Assembly (NCBI RefSeq): GCF_042648965.1
Contig: NZ_JBHRYJ010000001.1
Span: 1,798,001-1,862,000 of the forward strand
DNA from: Ferrovibrio xuzhouensis
GTDB lineage: Bacteria > Pseudomonadota > Alphaproteobacteria > Ferrovibrionales > Ferrovibrionaceae
Reading direction: 5' to 3'
DNA length: 64,000 bases
In this document: positions 32,746 through 41,441 of the stretch, one piece after another
How the letters are laid out: each line of letters opens with the position of its first letter
Numbering within the stretch: the first letter of the stretch is position 1
The notes under the pieces: model-generated
Database searches by the model: none
What the model was told of the DNA's origin: nothing
Seen by the model: the letters and a program-made list of their open reading frames with translations, nothing else
Program-made: the position numbers and the translations under genes

Positions 32746-33879
32746 TCAACGCAGGACAAGATCGTCGCGGTGGATCATCTCGTCGCGGCCACGGTAGCCG
32801 AGAATCTCGGCAATGTCGCCCGATTTGTGCCCGAGGATACGGCGGGCATCCTCGTCGGCATAGGCTGACAGGCCGACGGCGATTTCACTGCCATCAATAT
32901 CGACGACGCGCACGAGATCGCCGCGCTGGAAGCGGCCATCGACAGTGGTGACGCCGGCGGGCAGCAGCGAACGGCCGCCGCGGAGCGCCTTCGCCGCGCC
33001 GGCATCCACCGTCAGGCTGCCCTGCGGGTTGAGATGGCCGGCGATCCATTGCTTGCGCGCGGCCGTCGGCGTGCCGGCGGCGGCGAACCAGGTGCAGCGG
33101 CCGCCGTCGCGCACGGCCTGCACTGGGTGCATCTGCTTGCCGTTGGCGATCACCATGGCGCAGCCGGCGCCGACGGCAATCTTGGCGGCGACGATCTTGG
33201 TGATCATGCCGCCGCGCCCCAGACCGGAGCGCGAGATGCCGGCCATCGCCTCGATCTCGGGCGTGATCCCGTCGACCACGGGAATGAACTGTGCCGCCGG
33301 ATCGACACCGGGATCGGCGGTATACAGCCCGTCGATGTCGGACAGCAGCACCAGGCAGTCGGCCGAGATCATCTGGGCGACGCGGGCAGCGAGTCGGTCG
33401 TTGTCGCCGAAGCGGATTTCCGCCGTCGCCACGGTGTCGTTCTCGTTGACCACCGGCACCACGCCGAATTTCAGCAGCGTGTTCACCGTCTCGCGGGCAT
33501 TGAGGTAATGGCGGCGCGATTCCGTGTCGCCCAAGGTCAGCAGGATCTGCGCGGTCTTGAGGTCGTGTTTGGCCAGCGCCTCGCCCCAGGCGGCCGACAG
33601 ACGGATCTGGCCGGCGGCGGCGGCTGCCTGGCTGTCTTCCAGCCGCAGGGCTTTCGCGTCGATGCCGAGGATGCGGCGGCCGAGCGCGATGGCGCCCGAC
33701 GAGACCACCAGCACATCCTTGCCGGCTTCGCGCAGAGCGGCGATGTCATCGACCAGGGCGTTCAGCCAGGCGGCGCGCAGTGTGCCCTTCTCGCTGTCGA
33801 CCAGCAGCGACGAGCCGACCTTGATGACGATGCGTCTGGCTTTATCGAGCGAAGGAAGTGTGCGGGCCGCGGCGTTCAT
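32746..33879 (-). CDS. proB: Glutamate 5-kinase
   Basis: 377 residues, first enzyme of proline synthesis. The amino-acid kinase domain (about 15-265) has IVIKVGSSLLVD, VVSSGAIALG, VVPVVNENDTV and GRGGMITKI. A C-terminal PUA domain (about 285-370) is present, as in the E. coli enzyme that is feedback-inhibited by proline. Its ATG overlaps the obgE stop (ATGA), so translation is coupled. An upstream open frame exists but lies inside obgE. Confidence 0.96.
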   Translation of the reverse strand: MNAAARTLPSLDKARRIVIKVGSSLLVDSEKGTLRAAWLNALVDDIAALREAGKDVLVVSSGAIALGRRILGIDAKALRLEDSQAAAAAGQIRLSAAWGEALAKHDLKTAQILLTLGDTESRRHYLNARETVNTLLKFGVVPVVNENDTVATAEIRFGDNDRLAARVAQMISADCLVLLSDIDGLYTADPGVDPAAQFIPVVDGITPEIEAMAGISRSGLGRGGMITKIVAAKIAVGAGCAMVIANGKQMHPVQAVRDGGRCTWFAAAGTPTAARKQWIAGHLNPQGSLTVDAGAAKALRGGRSLLPAGVTTVDGRFQRGDLVRVVDIDGSEIAVGLSAYADEDARRILGHKSGDIAEILGYRGRDEMIHRDDLVLR

Positions 33880-34928
33880 CGCACCACGCCTTTCACGTCC
33901 GCTTCGCCCTCCACCACGATGCCGTCCTTCTCGGCCTGGCGGGCCGCAGCGATGATCTCCCACAGCTGGCGCACCACGGCATCGACGCCCTCGCCAGACA
34001 CGCCGGACAGCGCGAAGACCGGCCGCTTGGCGGCGCGCTTCAGCTTGGTCATCTTGGCCTGCAGCTCATCCTCGGGGATGGCGTCGATCTTGTTCAGGCC
34101 GATGATCTCGAGCTTGGTGTCGAGGCCGCCACCGTATTTCTTCAGTTCCTTGCGGATCAGCTTCCAGTCAGCGACCGGATTTTCCGCGGTGCCATCCACC
34201 AGATGCAGGATCACCGCGCAGCGTTCGACATGGCCGAGGAAGCGATGGCCGAGGCCGGCGCCTTCGGCGGCGCCCTCGATCAGGCCGGGCAGGTCGGCCA
34301 GCACGAATTCGCGTTCGTCGGCCTTCACCACGCCGAGCTGCGGTTTCAGTGTCGTGAAGGGATAGTCGGCGATCTTGGGCTTCGCGCGGCTGACGCGCGA
34401 CAGGAAGGTCGACTTGCCGGCATTGGGCAGGCCGACCAGGCCGGCATCGGCGATCAGCTTGAGCCGCAGCCAGATCCATTTCTCCTCGCCGGGCCAGCCG
34501 GGATCGGAGCGGCGCGGCGCCCGGTTGGTCGACGACTTGTAATGTTCGTTGCCGAAACCACCGTCGCCGCCCTTGGCCAGCATGACGCGCTGGCCGACCT
34601 CGGTCATGTCGCAAATCAGCGTCTCTTCATCCTCGGCGAAGATCTGCGTGCCCTTGGGCACCTTGAGAATGACGTCGGGCGCACCGGCGCCGGAACGCTG
34701 GCGGCCCATGCCGTGGCCGCCGCGCTCAGCGCGGAAATGCTGCTGGTAGCGATAGTCGATCAGGGTGTTCAGCCCGTCGACGCACTCAACCCAGACGTCG
34801 CCGCCCTTGCCGCCGTTGCCGCCGTCCGGGCCGCCGTATTCGATGAATTTCTCGCGGCGGAAGCTCATGGCACCGGCGCCGCCATGGCCGCTTTCGATAT
34901 AGACCTTGGCCTGATCGAGGAACTTCAT
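33876..34928 (-). CDS. obgE: Obg-family ribosome-associated GTPase
   Basis: 350 residues. The glycine-rich Obg domain (about 1-158: SGHGGAGAMSFRREKF, GGPDGGNGGKGGDVW) precedes a GTPase domain with G1 GLPNAGKST, G2 region DYPFTTLKP, G3 DLPGLIEGAAEGAGLG and G4 LNKID. It acts in large-subunit assembly and stress signalling. It lies in the conserved rplU-rpmA-obgE order, but a terminator hairpin separates it from rpmA. The C-terminal tail is short and acidic. Confidence 0.97.
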   Translation of the reverse strand: MKFLDQAKVYIESGHGGAGAMSFRREKFIEYGGPDGGNGGKGGDVWVECVDGLNTLIDYRYQQHFRAERGGHGMGRQRSGAGAPDVILKVPKGTQIFAEDEETLICDMTEVGQRVMLAKGGDGGFGNEHYKSSTNRAPRRSDPGWPGEEKWIWLRLKLIADAGLVGLPNAGKSTFLSRVSRAKPKIADYPFTTLKPQLGVVKADEREFVLADLPGLIEGAAEGAGLGHRFLGHVERCAVILHLVDGTAENPVADWKLIRKELKKYGGGLDTKLEIIGLNKIDAIPEDELQAKMTKLKRAAKRPVFALSGVSGEGVDAVVRQLWEIIAAARQAEKDGIVVEGEADVKGVVR

Positions 34929-34962
34929 CGGAGTGCTGCTATCGTTTCAGAAGACAAAGAAA

Positions 34963-34990
34963 AAGGGGAATGGCCTGCGCCATTCCCCTT
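34963..34990 (-). terminator. Rho-independent terminator between rpmA and obgE
   Basis: On the minus strand a perfect 12-bp stem, AAGGGGAATGGC and GCCATTCCCCTT with a 4-nt loop, is followed by TTTCTTTGTC. It ends the ribosomal protein transcript about 40 bp after the rpmA stop and may set a lower level for obgE. Confidence 0.88.
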
Positions 34991-35027
34991 GATCTGTTTT
35001 GTCTGCTCTCGGGAAAGGCGCGTAAGG

Positions 35028-35288
35028 TTACGCCTCCGGCGGGAGCACCGACACGAACGAGCGACCGGCCTTGCCGTCGTGGAACTTCACATGGCCGTCG
35101 GTGGTGGCGAACAGGGTGTGATCCTTGCCCATGCCGACGTTCTTGCCGGCATGCACCTTGGTGCCGCGCTGGCGGATGATGATGTTGCCCGAAACGACGG
35201 CCTGGCCGCCGAACTTCTTGACGCCGAGGCGCTTGGACTCGGAGTCGCGACCGTTGCGCGAGGAGCCGCCAGCTTTTTTGTGTGCCAT
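35028..35288 (-). CDS. rpmA: 50S ribosomal protein L27
   Basis: 86 residues: MAHKKAGGSSRNGRDSESKR at the start and KVHAGKNVGMGKDHTLFA in the middle, typical of bL27. The N-terminal tail reaches the peptidyl-transferase centre. No cleavable N-terminal extension is seen. It lies 32 bp after rplU, with a strong terminator after it. Confidence 0.98.
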   Translation of the reverse strand: MAHKKAGGSSRNGRDSESKRLGVKKFGGQAVVSGNIIIRQRGTKVHAGKNVGMGKDHTLFATTDGHVKFHDGKAGRSFVSVLPPEA

Positions 35289-35320
35289 GAGACTGTCTCC
35301 TTAAATCTGTGCCGGGCCGC

Positions 35321-35629
35321 TCAGGCCGCGATCTCGAGGATCTTGACCGCCGTGTAATGCTGGCGGTGGCCGTTCTTGCGGCGCGAATTCTGCCGGCGGC
35401 GCTTCTTGAAGATGATCAGCTTGGGGCCACGGGTGCGGCCGATCACCTCGGCGGTCACCTTGGCAGTGGCCAGATCCTTGCCGAGCTTGACGTCGCCGCC
35501 GTTGCCGATGGCCAGCACCTGGTCGAAGGCGATCTTGTCGCCCGCTTCGCCGGCCAGCAGCTCGACCTCGAGCACGTCGCCCGCGGCCACCTTGTACTGC
35601 TTCCCGCCGGTCTTGATCACTGCGAACAT
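35321..35629 (-). CDS. rplU: 50S ribosomal protein L21
   Basis: 102 residues: MFAVIKTGGKQYKVAAGDVL at the start and LIIFKKRRRQNSRRKNGHRQ in the rRNA-binding end, typical of bL21. The ATG at 35629 follows AGAGGATT. Upstream, 35654-35676 holds an interrupted inverted repeat (CTTAAGCCA-ttgt-TTGGCATAAG), which might be a leader structure but is not a recognised motif. Confidence 0.98.
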   Translation of the reverse strand: MFAVIKTGGKQYKVAAGDVLEVELLAGEAGDKIAFDQVLAIGNGGDVKLGKDLATAKVTAEVIGRTRGPKLIIFKKRRRQNSRRKNGHRQHYTAVKILEIAA

Positions 35630-35770
35630 CTTGCCAATCCTCTAACCAGTTTCTTAAGCCATTGTTTGGCATAAGAAAATGGCGGCGCCGGGCCTCCGGC
35701 ACCACCTGAATTCCGAGGCGCGCACTATAGCCAGCGCAATATGGCTGTCAACCCCGGATTCGGCGAGGTT

Positions 35771-36955
35771 TTAGGCCAATGGTTCGGTGCCCTGGTTGAG
35801 CAGGTCAAGATAGGAGGAATAGACAAAATTCCTATCGCGGCGCTTCTTATCGATTTGCCGCACAATGCCCTCGCCTCTCAGCTGCTCGACAGCCTTCGAT
35901 ATGGTCGGATGCGAGAGACCCAGGTCCCGGGTGGCCATCGGAATACTGAAAACGGGGTGCCGCTGCATCCACTGGTGCAGCAGGCTCACAGAACTCGCCG
36001 CGCGCCCCAGCTTTTCTATACGTGCCCGGTCACTGGCAAACAGGCTCAGGATTTTTTTGGCGGTTTGCGTTGCCTGTTCGGATGTTTCGATGATGCCAGT
36101 CAGGAAAAATTCCAGCCATGCTTCCCATGCCCCTTTTTCGCGAACCTCCTGCAGAAGATTGTAATAACGCTCGCGATGCTGCTTGAAATAGAGGCTGAGA
36201 TACAGGATCGGATCGCTCAGAGCACCGGCAGCACACAGCAGGAATGTTATAAGAAGCCGCCCTAACCGGCCATTACCGTCCAGAAATGGATGAATGCTTT
36301 CAAATTGGACATGTACAAGGCCGGCTTTTATCAACAGTGGCAATTGCGCAGTCTCGCTATGAATGAATTTCTCCAGATCCCCGAGACAGTTCAATGCTGT
36401 GGTATGTGGAGGTGGGACATAAGTAGCATTTCCCGGACGCGTACCACCAATCCAGTTCTGACTGGTGCGAAATTCGCCTGGCTGTTTGTCGCTACCACGG
36501 CCCGCAGCCAGCAGTACGGCATGGATTTCCCGAATGAGCCTGAGAGAAAGCGGGAAGTCCTCCGCTATGCGCTTCAGGCCATACTGGAGGGCTGCCACAT
36601 AATTAGAGACCTCCTGCACATCAACAGTAGGGATCGTCTGCAAGGCCTCATTTTCAAACAGCAGTAGCTCGGAGAGTGACGACTGCGTCCCTTCGATCTG
36701 GGATGAGAGGAGGGCTTCCTTGCGGACATACATATAAATAAAGAGAGGTTTATCGGGCAGGATTGCTGCCATCCCGTCCAGGCGCCCCAAGGCACGATTG
36801 GCTTTTTCCAGCAAGGAAAGCAGCCCTTCAATCTGGATCGGTGGTGAGGGAGGCAAAGGTGGAGGAATATACGCGCGAACCTTCTCTCCGCCGATGGCAG
36901 TTATTTCATACTGCCCGATCCGCGAATTTCCCCCTGTATTATCAATATCTTGCAT
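35771..36955 (-). CDS. Fic-family protein (predicted AMP-transferase), class II
   Basis: 394 residues. The Fic motif HPFLDGNGRLGR (222-233) is complete, including the catalytic His. The N-terminal inhibitory motif SSQIEG (84-89), with Glu88, marks an autoinhibited class II Fic enzyme. A C-terminal winged helix (about 335-385: FSIPMATRDLGLSHPTISKA) suggests DNA binding. Such proteins usually AMPylate a target protein; the target is unknown. The base composition is clearly AT-richer than the flanking core genes, and the gene sits alone between rplU and the N-ATPase operon, so it is probably acquired. No antitoxin gene is adjacent, consistent with the built-in inhibitor. Confidence 0.92.
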   Translation of the reverse strand: MQDIDNTGGNSRIGQYEITAIGGEKVRAYIPPPLPPSPPIQIEGLLSLLEKANRALGRLDGMAAILPDKPLFIYMYVRKEALLSSQIEGTQSSLSELLLFENEALQTIPTVDVQEVSNYVAALQYGLKRIAEDFPLSLRLIREIHAVLLAAGRGSDKQPGEFRTSQNWIGGTRPGNATYVPPPHTTALNCLGDLEKFIHSETAQLPLLIKAGLVHVQFESIHPFLDGNGRLGRLLITFLLCAAGALSDPILYLSLYFKQHRERYYNLLQEVREKGAWEAWLEFFLTGIIETSEQATQTAKKILSLFASDRARIEKLGRAASSVSLLHQWMQRHPVFSIPMATRDLGLSHPTISKAVEQLRGEGIVRQIDKKRRDRNFVYSSYLDLLNQGTEPLA

Positions 36956-37095
36956 GGCTATTCAATTTGGCTTACATAGCGCCTTCAACTATTTAATTTT
37001 AGGCGAAATTTTTAAATAAGCAATATATCTATGAAAAATAGCGGGCAGAAGATTACACAGTAAACGCAGTAAAATTCTCAATAAACCAAAATTGG

Positions 37096-37935
37096 CTACG
37101 CCTGTAGCGCCTCGGCGCCGGTGACCAGCTCCAGCAGCTCGGTGGTGATCTCGGTCTGGCGGGCCTGGCGGGCCTTGTGGCGCAGGCTGTCGAGCTGCTT
37201 GCCGACATTGTCGCGGGCGGAATCCATGGCGGCGAAGCGGGCGGCATTCTCGCTGGCCAGCGATTCCACCGCCGCCTCGGTCAGCAGCGCGAAGACATGC
37301 TCGGCCACCAGCTGCTCGTGCAGGGCGGCGGGGGGGAGATTATGCAGCGGCGGCTGGGTGGCCCGGCGTTGCTGCCGGATCCCGTCGTCCAGCGGCAGCA
37401 GGCGGCGGGTCTCGATGCCGGCCATCGCCCCGGGACGGTAGCGGGCGAACATCACCGTGATGGCGCCGAGCCGGCCGGCGGCGATGCGGCGGTACAGCTC
37501 GGCCGAGAGCCGCCCGACCATGTCGGTCACGCCGGCACAGCGGGTCGCCATCGGCAGCACGACATCGGCCGGCCGGCCTTTCTCTTCCGCGAGCAGCGCG
37601 CCGCGGCTGCCCAGTACGACCAGCACATCGCCGGGCCGCAATGCCGGCAGCGCCGCCGTCACCAGACGCTCGTTGAAGCCGCCGACGAAGCCGTGTTCCG
37701 CCATGCAGAGCACCAGGGCCTGCGGACCGGCCGGGCTGCCCTGGCCGCCGGCGGGCAGCAGCAGTGTCGCATCGGCGATGGCGGTAGCCATGGCATCGGC
37801 ATAGCTGCGGATGCCATCGAGCCGGCCCAGCGCTTCCTGCATGCGCATGGCCGCCAGCGAGCGCATGGCGCCGACGATATCGAGCAGCTCGGCCATGCTG
37901 GCGATGCGGGCGCGGGTCTCGGCCAGATCGCTCAT
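37096..37935 (-). CDS. atpG: N-type ATPase gamma subunit
   Basis: 279 residues. The central-stalk helices lie at the two ends (LAETRARIASMAELLDIVGA, then MDSARDNVGKQLDSLRHKAR). The C-terminal ENAARFAAMDSA region is the conserved gamma signature, although the protein is divergent in the middle. It is the last gene of the atpDCQRBEFAG operon and overlaps atpA by 4 bp. No clear terminator is visible in the AT-rich 140 bp that follow. Confidence 0.93.
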   Translation of the reverse strand: MSDLAETRARIASMAELLDIVGAMRSLAAMRMQEALGRLDGIRSYADAMATAIADATLLLPAGGQGSPAGPQALVLCMAEHGFVGGFNERLVTAALPALRPGDVLVVLGSRGALLAEEKGRPADVVLPMATRCAGVTDMVGRLSAELYRRIAAGRLGAITVMFARYRPGAMAGIETRRLLPLDDGIRQQRRATQPPLHNLPPAALHEQLVAEHVFALLTEAAVESLASENAARFAAMDSARDNVGKQLDSLRHKARQARQTEITTELLELVTGAEALQA

Positions 37936-39455
37936 GCGGTCTTCCGCGCTTCCTGCGCCAGCGTGGTCAGCGCCATGCGCAGTTCGGCCTGCTGCGTTTC
38001 GGTCAGCGCCCGGGCGGCATCGTCGAGCTTCAGCAGCGTCGGACAGCGGTCGGCGAGCCAGCCGGGCAGCAGCGCGCGGAAGCGGCCGACATGTTCGAGC
38101 GGCAGCTCATCGAGCAGGCCTTCGCCGACGGCAAACAGCAGGGCGACCTGCTCGCCCAGGCCAAGCGGTGCGAACTGCGGCTGCGCCAGCACCGCACGGA
38201 TGCGGCGGCCGTGATCGATGGTTTTTTTGGTGCGGTCGTCGACCATGGTGCCGAAGCGGGTGAAGACCTCGAGTTCGAGGAACTGCGCATACGTGAGGCG
38301 CAGGCTTTCCGACAGGGCCTTGAGCGCCGGCGCCTGGGTCTTGCCGCCGACCCGCGAGACGCTCTTGCCGACGTCGACGGCCGGCTTCTGGTCCTCGTAG
38401 AACAGCCGTGGATCGAGGTAGATCTGCCCGTCGGTGATCGAGATCAGGTTGGTCGGGATATAGGCGCTGATATTGCCGGCCTGGGTCTCGGCAATCGGCA
38501 GGGCGGTCAGCGAGCCGCCGCCCTTTTCCGGTGACAGGTGGGCGGCGCGTTCCAGCAGCCGCGAATGGATATAGAAGATATCGCCCGGATAGGCCTCGCG
38601 GCCCGGCGGCCGGCGCAGCAGCAGCGAGACCTGGCGGTAGACCGCGGCATGCTTGGTCAGATCGTCCAGCACCAGCAGCACGTCGCGGCCCTGGGCCATG
38701 AAATACTCGCCCATGCTGCAGGCGGCATAGGGCGTCAGCCATTGCAGGCCCGGCGCGGTATCGGCCTCGCCTACCACGAAGATGCAGCGTTCGGGCGCAC
38801 CATGGCGGCGCACCGCATCGATCACCTGCGCCACCGAGGAGGCCTTCTGGCCGATCGCCGCATAGATGCAGATCACGTCGGTGTTGCGCTGGTTGATCAT
38901 GGCGTCGACGGCAATCGCCGTCTTGCCGGTGCCGCGGTCGCCGACGATCAGTTCGCGCTGGCCGCGGCCGAGCGGGATCATGGCATCCACCACCAGCAGG
39001 CCGGTGGCGAGCGGCCGGGTGACCAGGGCGCGGTCGATGATCGGCGGTGCCGGCTGCTCGACCGGCGCCATGGCGCAGCCTTCGAGGGCCGGACCATCGT
39101 CAAGCGGCGTGCCGAGCGCGTCGATCACGCGGCCGAGCAGAGCCTCGCCGACCGGTGTGCGCGCCACGTTGCCGGTGCCATGCACGATGCTGCCGGCGCG
39201 GACACTGCCGGCATCGCCGAGCAGGATGCAGCCGATACGGGAGTCGCCAAGGTCGACGGCCAGGCCGCGCAGGCCGCCTTCGAAGGCGAGGATTTCGTCG
39301 AGCCGGGTTTCCGGCAGGCCCGAGACGATGGCAACGCCATCGCCGATCTGCTCGACACGGCCGATCTGTTCGAGGCTCGGGGCGACGGTCAGCGCATCGA
39401 TCTGCGCGCGACTGCGGCCGGCCCAGAGCCGGAGATCATCAGTGAGCGTCGACAT
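37932..39455 (-). CDS. atpA: N-type ATPase alpha subunit
   Basis: 507 residues, non-catalytic nucleotide-binding subunit. It has the P-loop GDRGTGKTAIAVD, IYAAIGQKASSVAQV, LLVLDDLTKHAAVYRQVSLL and the late ISITDGQIYLDPRLF. The start ATG at 39455 (MSTLTDDLRLWAGRSRAQ) lies inside the end of atpF (17-bp overlap); a longer open frame to 39539 is antisense to nothing but lies wholly within atpF. The sequence is divergent from the housekeeping F-type alpha subunit, as expected for an N-ATPase. Confidence 0.95.
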   Translation of the reverse strand: MSTLTDDLRLWAGRSRAQIDALTVAPSLEQIGRVEQIGDGVAIVSGLPETRLDEILAFEGGLRGLAVDLGDSRIGCILLGDAGSVRAGSIVHGTGNVARTPVGEALLGRVIDALGTPLDDGPALEGCAMAPVEQPAPPIIDRALVTRPLATGLLVVDAMIPLGRGQRELIVGDRGTGKTAIAVDAMINQRNTDVICIYAAIGQKASSVAQVIDAVRRHGAPERCIFVVGEADTAPGLQWLTPYAACSMGEYFMAQGRDVLLVLDDLTKHAAVYRQVSLLLRRPPGREAYPGDIFYIHSRLLERAAHLSPEKGGGSLTALPIAETQAGNISAYIPTNLISITDGQIYLDPRLFYEDQKPAVDVGKSVSRVGGKTQAPALKALSESLRLTYAQFLELEVFTRFGTMVDDRTKKTIDHGRRIRAVLAQPQFAPLGLGEQVALLFAVGEGLLDELPLEHVGRFRALLPGWLADRCPTLLKLDDAARALTETQQAELRMALTTLAQEARKTA

Positions 39456-40200
39456 TGCTCTCAAGTTCGGTATGCATGCCGGCGAGGGCGGTCTGCCACG
39501 AGAAACGCAGGACAGCGGTGGCGAAATGCAGGTCGGCACCGGCGATCAGGGCCGGATCGACGGCGAAGTCGATGGTCAGCACATGATCCGCCGCGCCATC
39601 CAGTGCGGCGCGGAGCCGGCGTTGCCAGTCGGCGCGGGCTGCCTCGGGCAATGCGCTGGCAGTCACCACTTTCAGGCCGCCATGCACACCGTCGCGCAGG
39701 GCGGCGCGGTCCTCGGGCGCCAGGGCGGCGACATACTGCTCGATGCGCTCGAGCCAGGCCTCGGCGCGCAGGGCAGGCGGAATCTCGTCGAGCAGCCGGC
39801 GCGCCACGGTGAGGCCGAGTTCAAGCGCCTGCCGGCGCAATTCCGTGCGGGCGGCGCCGTGTTCCTCGGCCAGGCTGCGCCGTGTCTCGGCGATCAGGTC
39901 GGCGGCTTCGCTGTCGGCCTGCTCGCGTCGGGCGGTGGCGGCCTGCTCGGCCTGGGCGACCGCCTTGCGTAGCACGGCATCGCGCTCGTCGGCGATGCCG
40001 ATCCGTTCGGCCGCCACCGCCTGCTGCTCGCTTTCGGCCGCCTGCTTCGCCGCGTCGGCGGCGGCATAGCGGGTGTCGACCTCGGTGCGGCGCGCGTCGA
40101 CCAGACGCAGCACCGGCTTGTACAGGAAGCGCTGCAGCAGCCAGACGAGAATCGCGAAATTCACCGTCTGCAGCGCGAGGGTCCACCAGTCGAAATGCAT
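39439..40200 (-). CDS. atpF: N-type ATPase subunit b with delta-like C-terminal part
   Basis: 253 residues, much longer than ordinary b subunits (about 160). One N-terminal TM segment (WWTLALQTVNFAILVWLLQ) is followed by a long Ala/Glu/Arg coiled coil (about 35-130). A C-terminal region (about 150-245) ends with PALIAGADLHFATAVLRFSW, reminiscent of the delta subunit. No separate atpH is present in the operon, in keeping with N-ATPases, where the b subunit appears to take over the delta role. Confidence 0.92.
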   Translation of the reverse strand: MHFDWWTLALQTVNFAILVWLLQRFLYKPVLRLVDARRTEVDTRYAAADAAKQAAESEQQAVAAERIGIADERDAVLRKAVAQAEQAATARREQADSEAADLIAETRRSLAEEHGAARTELRRQALELGLTVARRLLDEIPPALRAEAWLERIEQYVAALAPEDRAALRDGVHGGLKVVTASALPEAARADWQRRLRAALDGAADHVLTIDFAVDPALIAGADLHFATAVLRFSWQTALAGMHTELESNVDAH

Positions 40201-40202
40201 GG

Positions 40203-40445
40203 TCAGCCGATATAGGGGTTGGCGAACAGCAGCAGCAGGGCGATCACCAGGCAGTAGATCGCCATGGTCTCGATCATCGCCAGACCGACGAACAGGGTGC
40301 GCGAGATGGTACCGGCGGCTTCCGGCTGGCGGGCGATGGCATCCATCGCGGCGGCCACCGCGCGGCCTTCCGCCAGCGCCGGGCCGATCGAGCCGATCGA
40401 CACGGCGAGCACGGCGCCGATGATGCTGAACAGTTTGGGGTCCAT
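40203..40445 (-). CDS. atpE: N-type ATPase c subunit (rotor ring)
   Basis: An 80-residue hairpin of two TM helices with the polar loop ARQPEA (Arg39-Gln40-Pro41). The ion site is in helix 2: Glu59, Thr60 and Tyr64 in MIETMAIYCL. Helix 1 carries a second carboxylate, Glu26, in GPALAEGRAV, where Na+-type rings usually have Gln. Two carboxylates per site is the pattern known for the proton-coupled N-ATPase ring of Burkholderia pseudomallei, so H+ coupling is the better guess although E-T-x3-Y resembles a Na+ motif. Confidence 0.95.
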   Translation of the reverse strand: MDPKLFSIIGAVLAVSIGSIGPALAEGRAVAAAMDAIARQPEAAGTISRTLFVGLAMIETMAIYCLVIALLLLFANPYIG

Positions 40446-40458
40446 GGACAGATCTCCT

Positions 40459-41130
40459 CTAGCCTGCCTCGGCGCTGCCGGCGGCGGCGCCGATAAAGAC
40501 GGTTGCGAGTACGGTGAAGATGTAGGCCTGCACCAGGCCGAGCATGATCTCGAGCGCCATCAGCGGGATCGGCACGAACAGCCCGGCCAGCGTGACGACC
40601 AGCGCGATGACGAATTCGCCGCTCATCACGTTGCCGAACAGGCGCACCATCAGCGAGAAGGTGCGCGTGATCTCGGACAGGATGTTGAGCGGCAGCATGA
40701 TCAGCTTCGGCTCGGCGAAGCTGGCGAGATAGCCGCCGAGGCCATGGGCGCGGATGCCGAAATAATGCACGGCGCAGAACACGACGAGCGCCAGTGCCGC
40801 CGGCGTCTCCAGCCGGCCGGTCGGCGCCTCGGTGCCGGGCAGCACGCCCGACAGGTTGGCGGTGGCGAGAAAGATGAACAGCGTGCCGAGCAGCGGCAGC
40901 AGCGGCCGGCCGTCGCGGCGGATCACCTCCTCGATCTGGCCGCTGATCCCGGTGACTGCCAGTTCCAGTACCGCCTGGCCGCGGCCCGGCCGCAACTGCA
41001 GCCGGCGCGTCACCAGCCATGAGACCGCGACGAGCACGGCCATGATCGCCCAGGTGGTCAGCACCGGCCGGCTGATCGCCACCGGGCCGAGATGGAACAG
41101 GATGGTGCTGGACAGCGGCGAGCCCTGCAT
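40459..41130 (-). CDS. atpB: N-type ATPase a subunit (stator channel)
   Basis: 223 residues with five or six TM helices. The essential Arg is in ITRTFSLMVRLFGNVMSGE, and the last helix has LVQAYIFTVLATVFIGAA. LLGTLFIFLATANLSGVLPG is the conserved early segment. The ATG at 41130 shares a base with the atpR stop (TGATG); a GTG one codon upstream is also possible. Confidence 0.95.
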   Translation of the reverse strand: MQGSPLSSTILFHLGPVAISRPVLTTWAIMAVLVAVSWLVTRRLQLRPGRGQAVLELAVTGISGQIEEVIRRDGRPLLPLLGTLFIFLATANLSGVLPGTEAPTGRLETPAALALVVFCAVHYFGIRAHGLGGYLASFAEPKLIMLPLNILSEITRTFSLMVRLFGNVMSGEFVIALVVTLAGLFVPIPLMALEIMLGLVQAYIFTVLATVFIGAAAGSAEAG

Positions 41131-41441
41131 CACTCCGCCTCCGGGCTTTGTGACGGCCTTGCCGGGGTCGCGCCACGGCGGGCGACGGCGCGCGAGACGA
41201 TGAAGCCGCCAAAGGCGGCCAGCAGCGGAAAGGCGCCGAGGCGCGCCATGAAGGCGAACAGCAGAATAGCGGCGGCCAGTCGTGCCAGTGTGAAGACGGC
41301 CGGTCGCAGCCAGCCGCCGCGGCCGGCGATCTGCTCGGCGGTCTGGCGAATCGCACCGAAATAGAACAGGCCGAAGCCGAAGCCGAACACGGCGGCGGCC
41401 GGGAAGACCAGGAACGGCGATGTCAGCAGGTCATGCATCAT
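41130..41441 (-). CDS. atpR: N-type ATPase accessory membrane protein AtpR
   Basis: A 103-residue protein with three hydrophobic segments (PFLVFPAAAVFGFGFGLFYF, FTLARLAAAILLFAFMA and FPLLAAFGGFIVSRAVA). Its place between atpQ and atpB is diagnostic for N-ATPase operons. The role is thought to be rotor-ring assembly or ion supply but is not settled. It starts within the atpQ stop (ATGATG). Confidence 0.9.
   Translation of the reverse strand: MMHDLLTSPFLVFPAAAVFGFGFGLFYFGAIRQTAEQIAGRGGWLRPAVFTLARLAAAILLFAFMARLGAFPLLAAFGGFIVSRAVARRGATPARPSQSPEAE

Noticed and set aside
31464..32951. A 495-codon open frame on the plus strand over proA
   Set aside because: Shadow of proA, which has complete catalytic motifs on the minus strand.
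35640..35700. Possible ribosomal protein leader upstream of rplU
   Set aside because: There is an imperfect hairpin and an interrupted inverted repeat, but nothing matching a leader motif I can name; recorded only within the rplU entry.
40203..40445. Calling the N-ATPase Na+-specific from the Glu-Thr-x3-Tyr pattern
   Set aside because: The extra Glu in helix 1 matches the proton-type N-ATPase ring, so the Na+ call is not safe.
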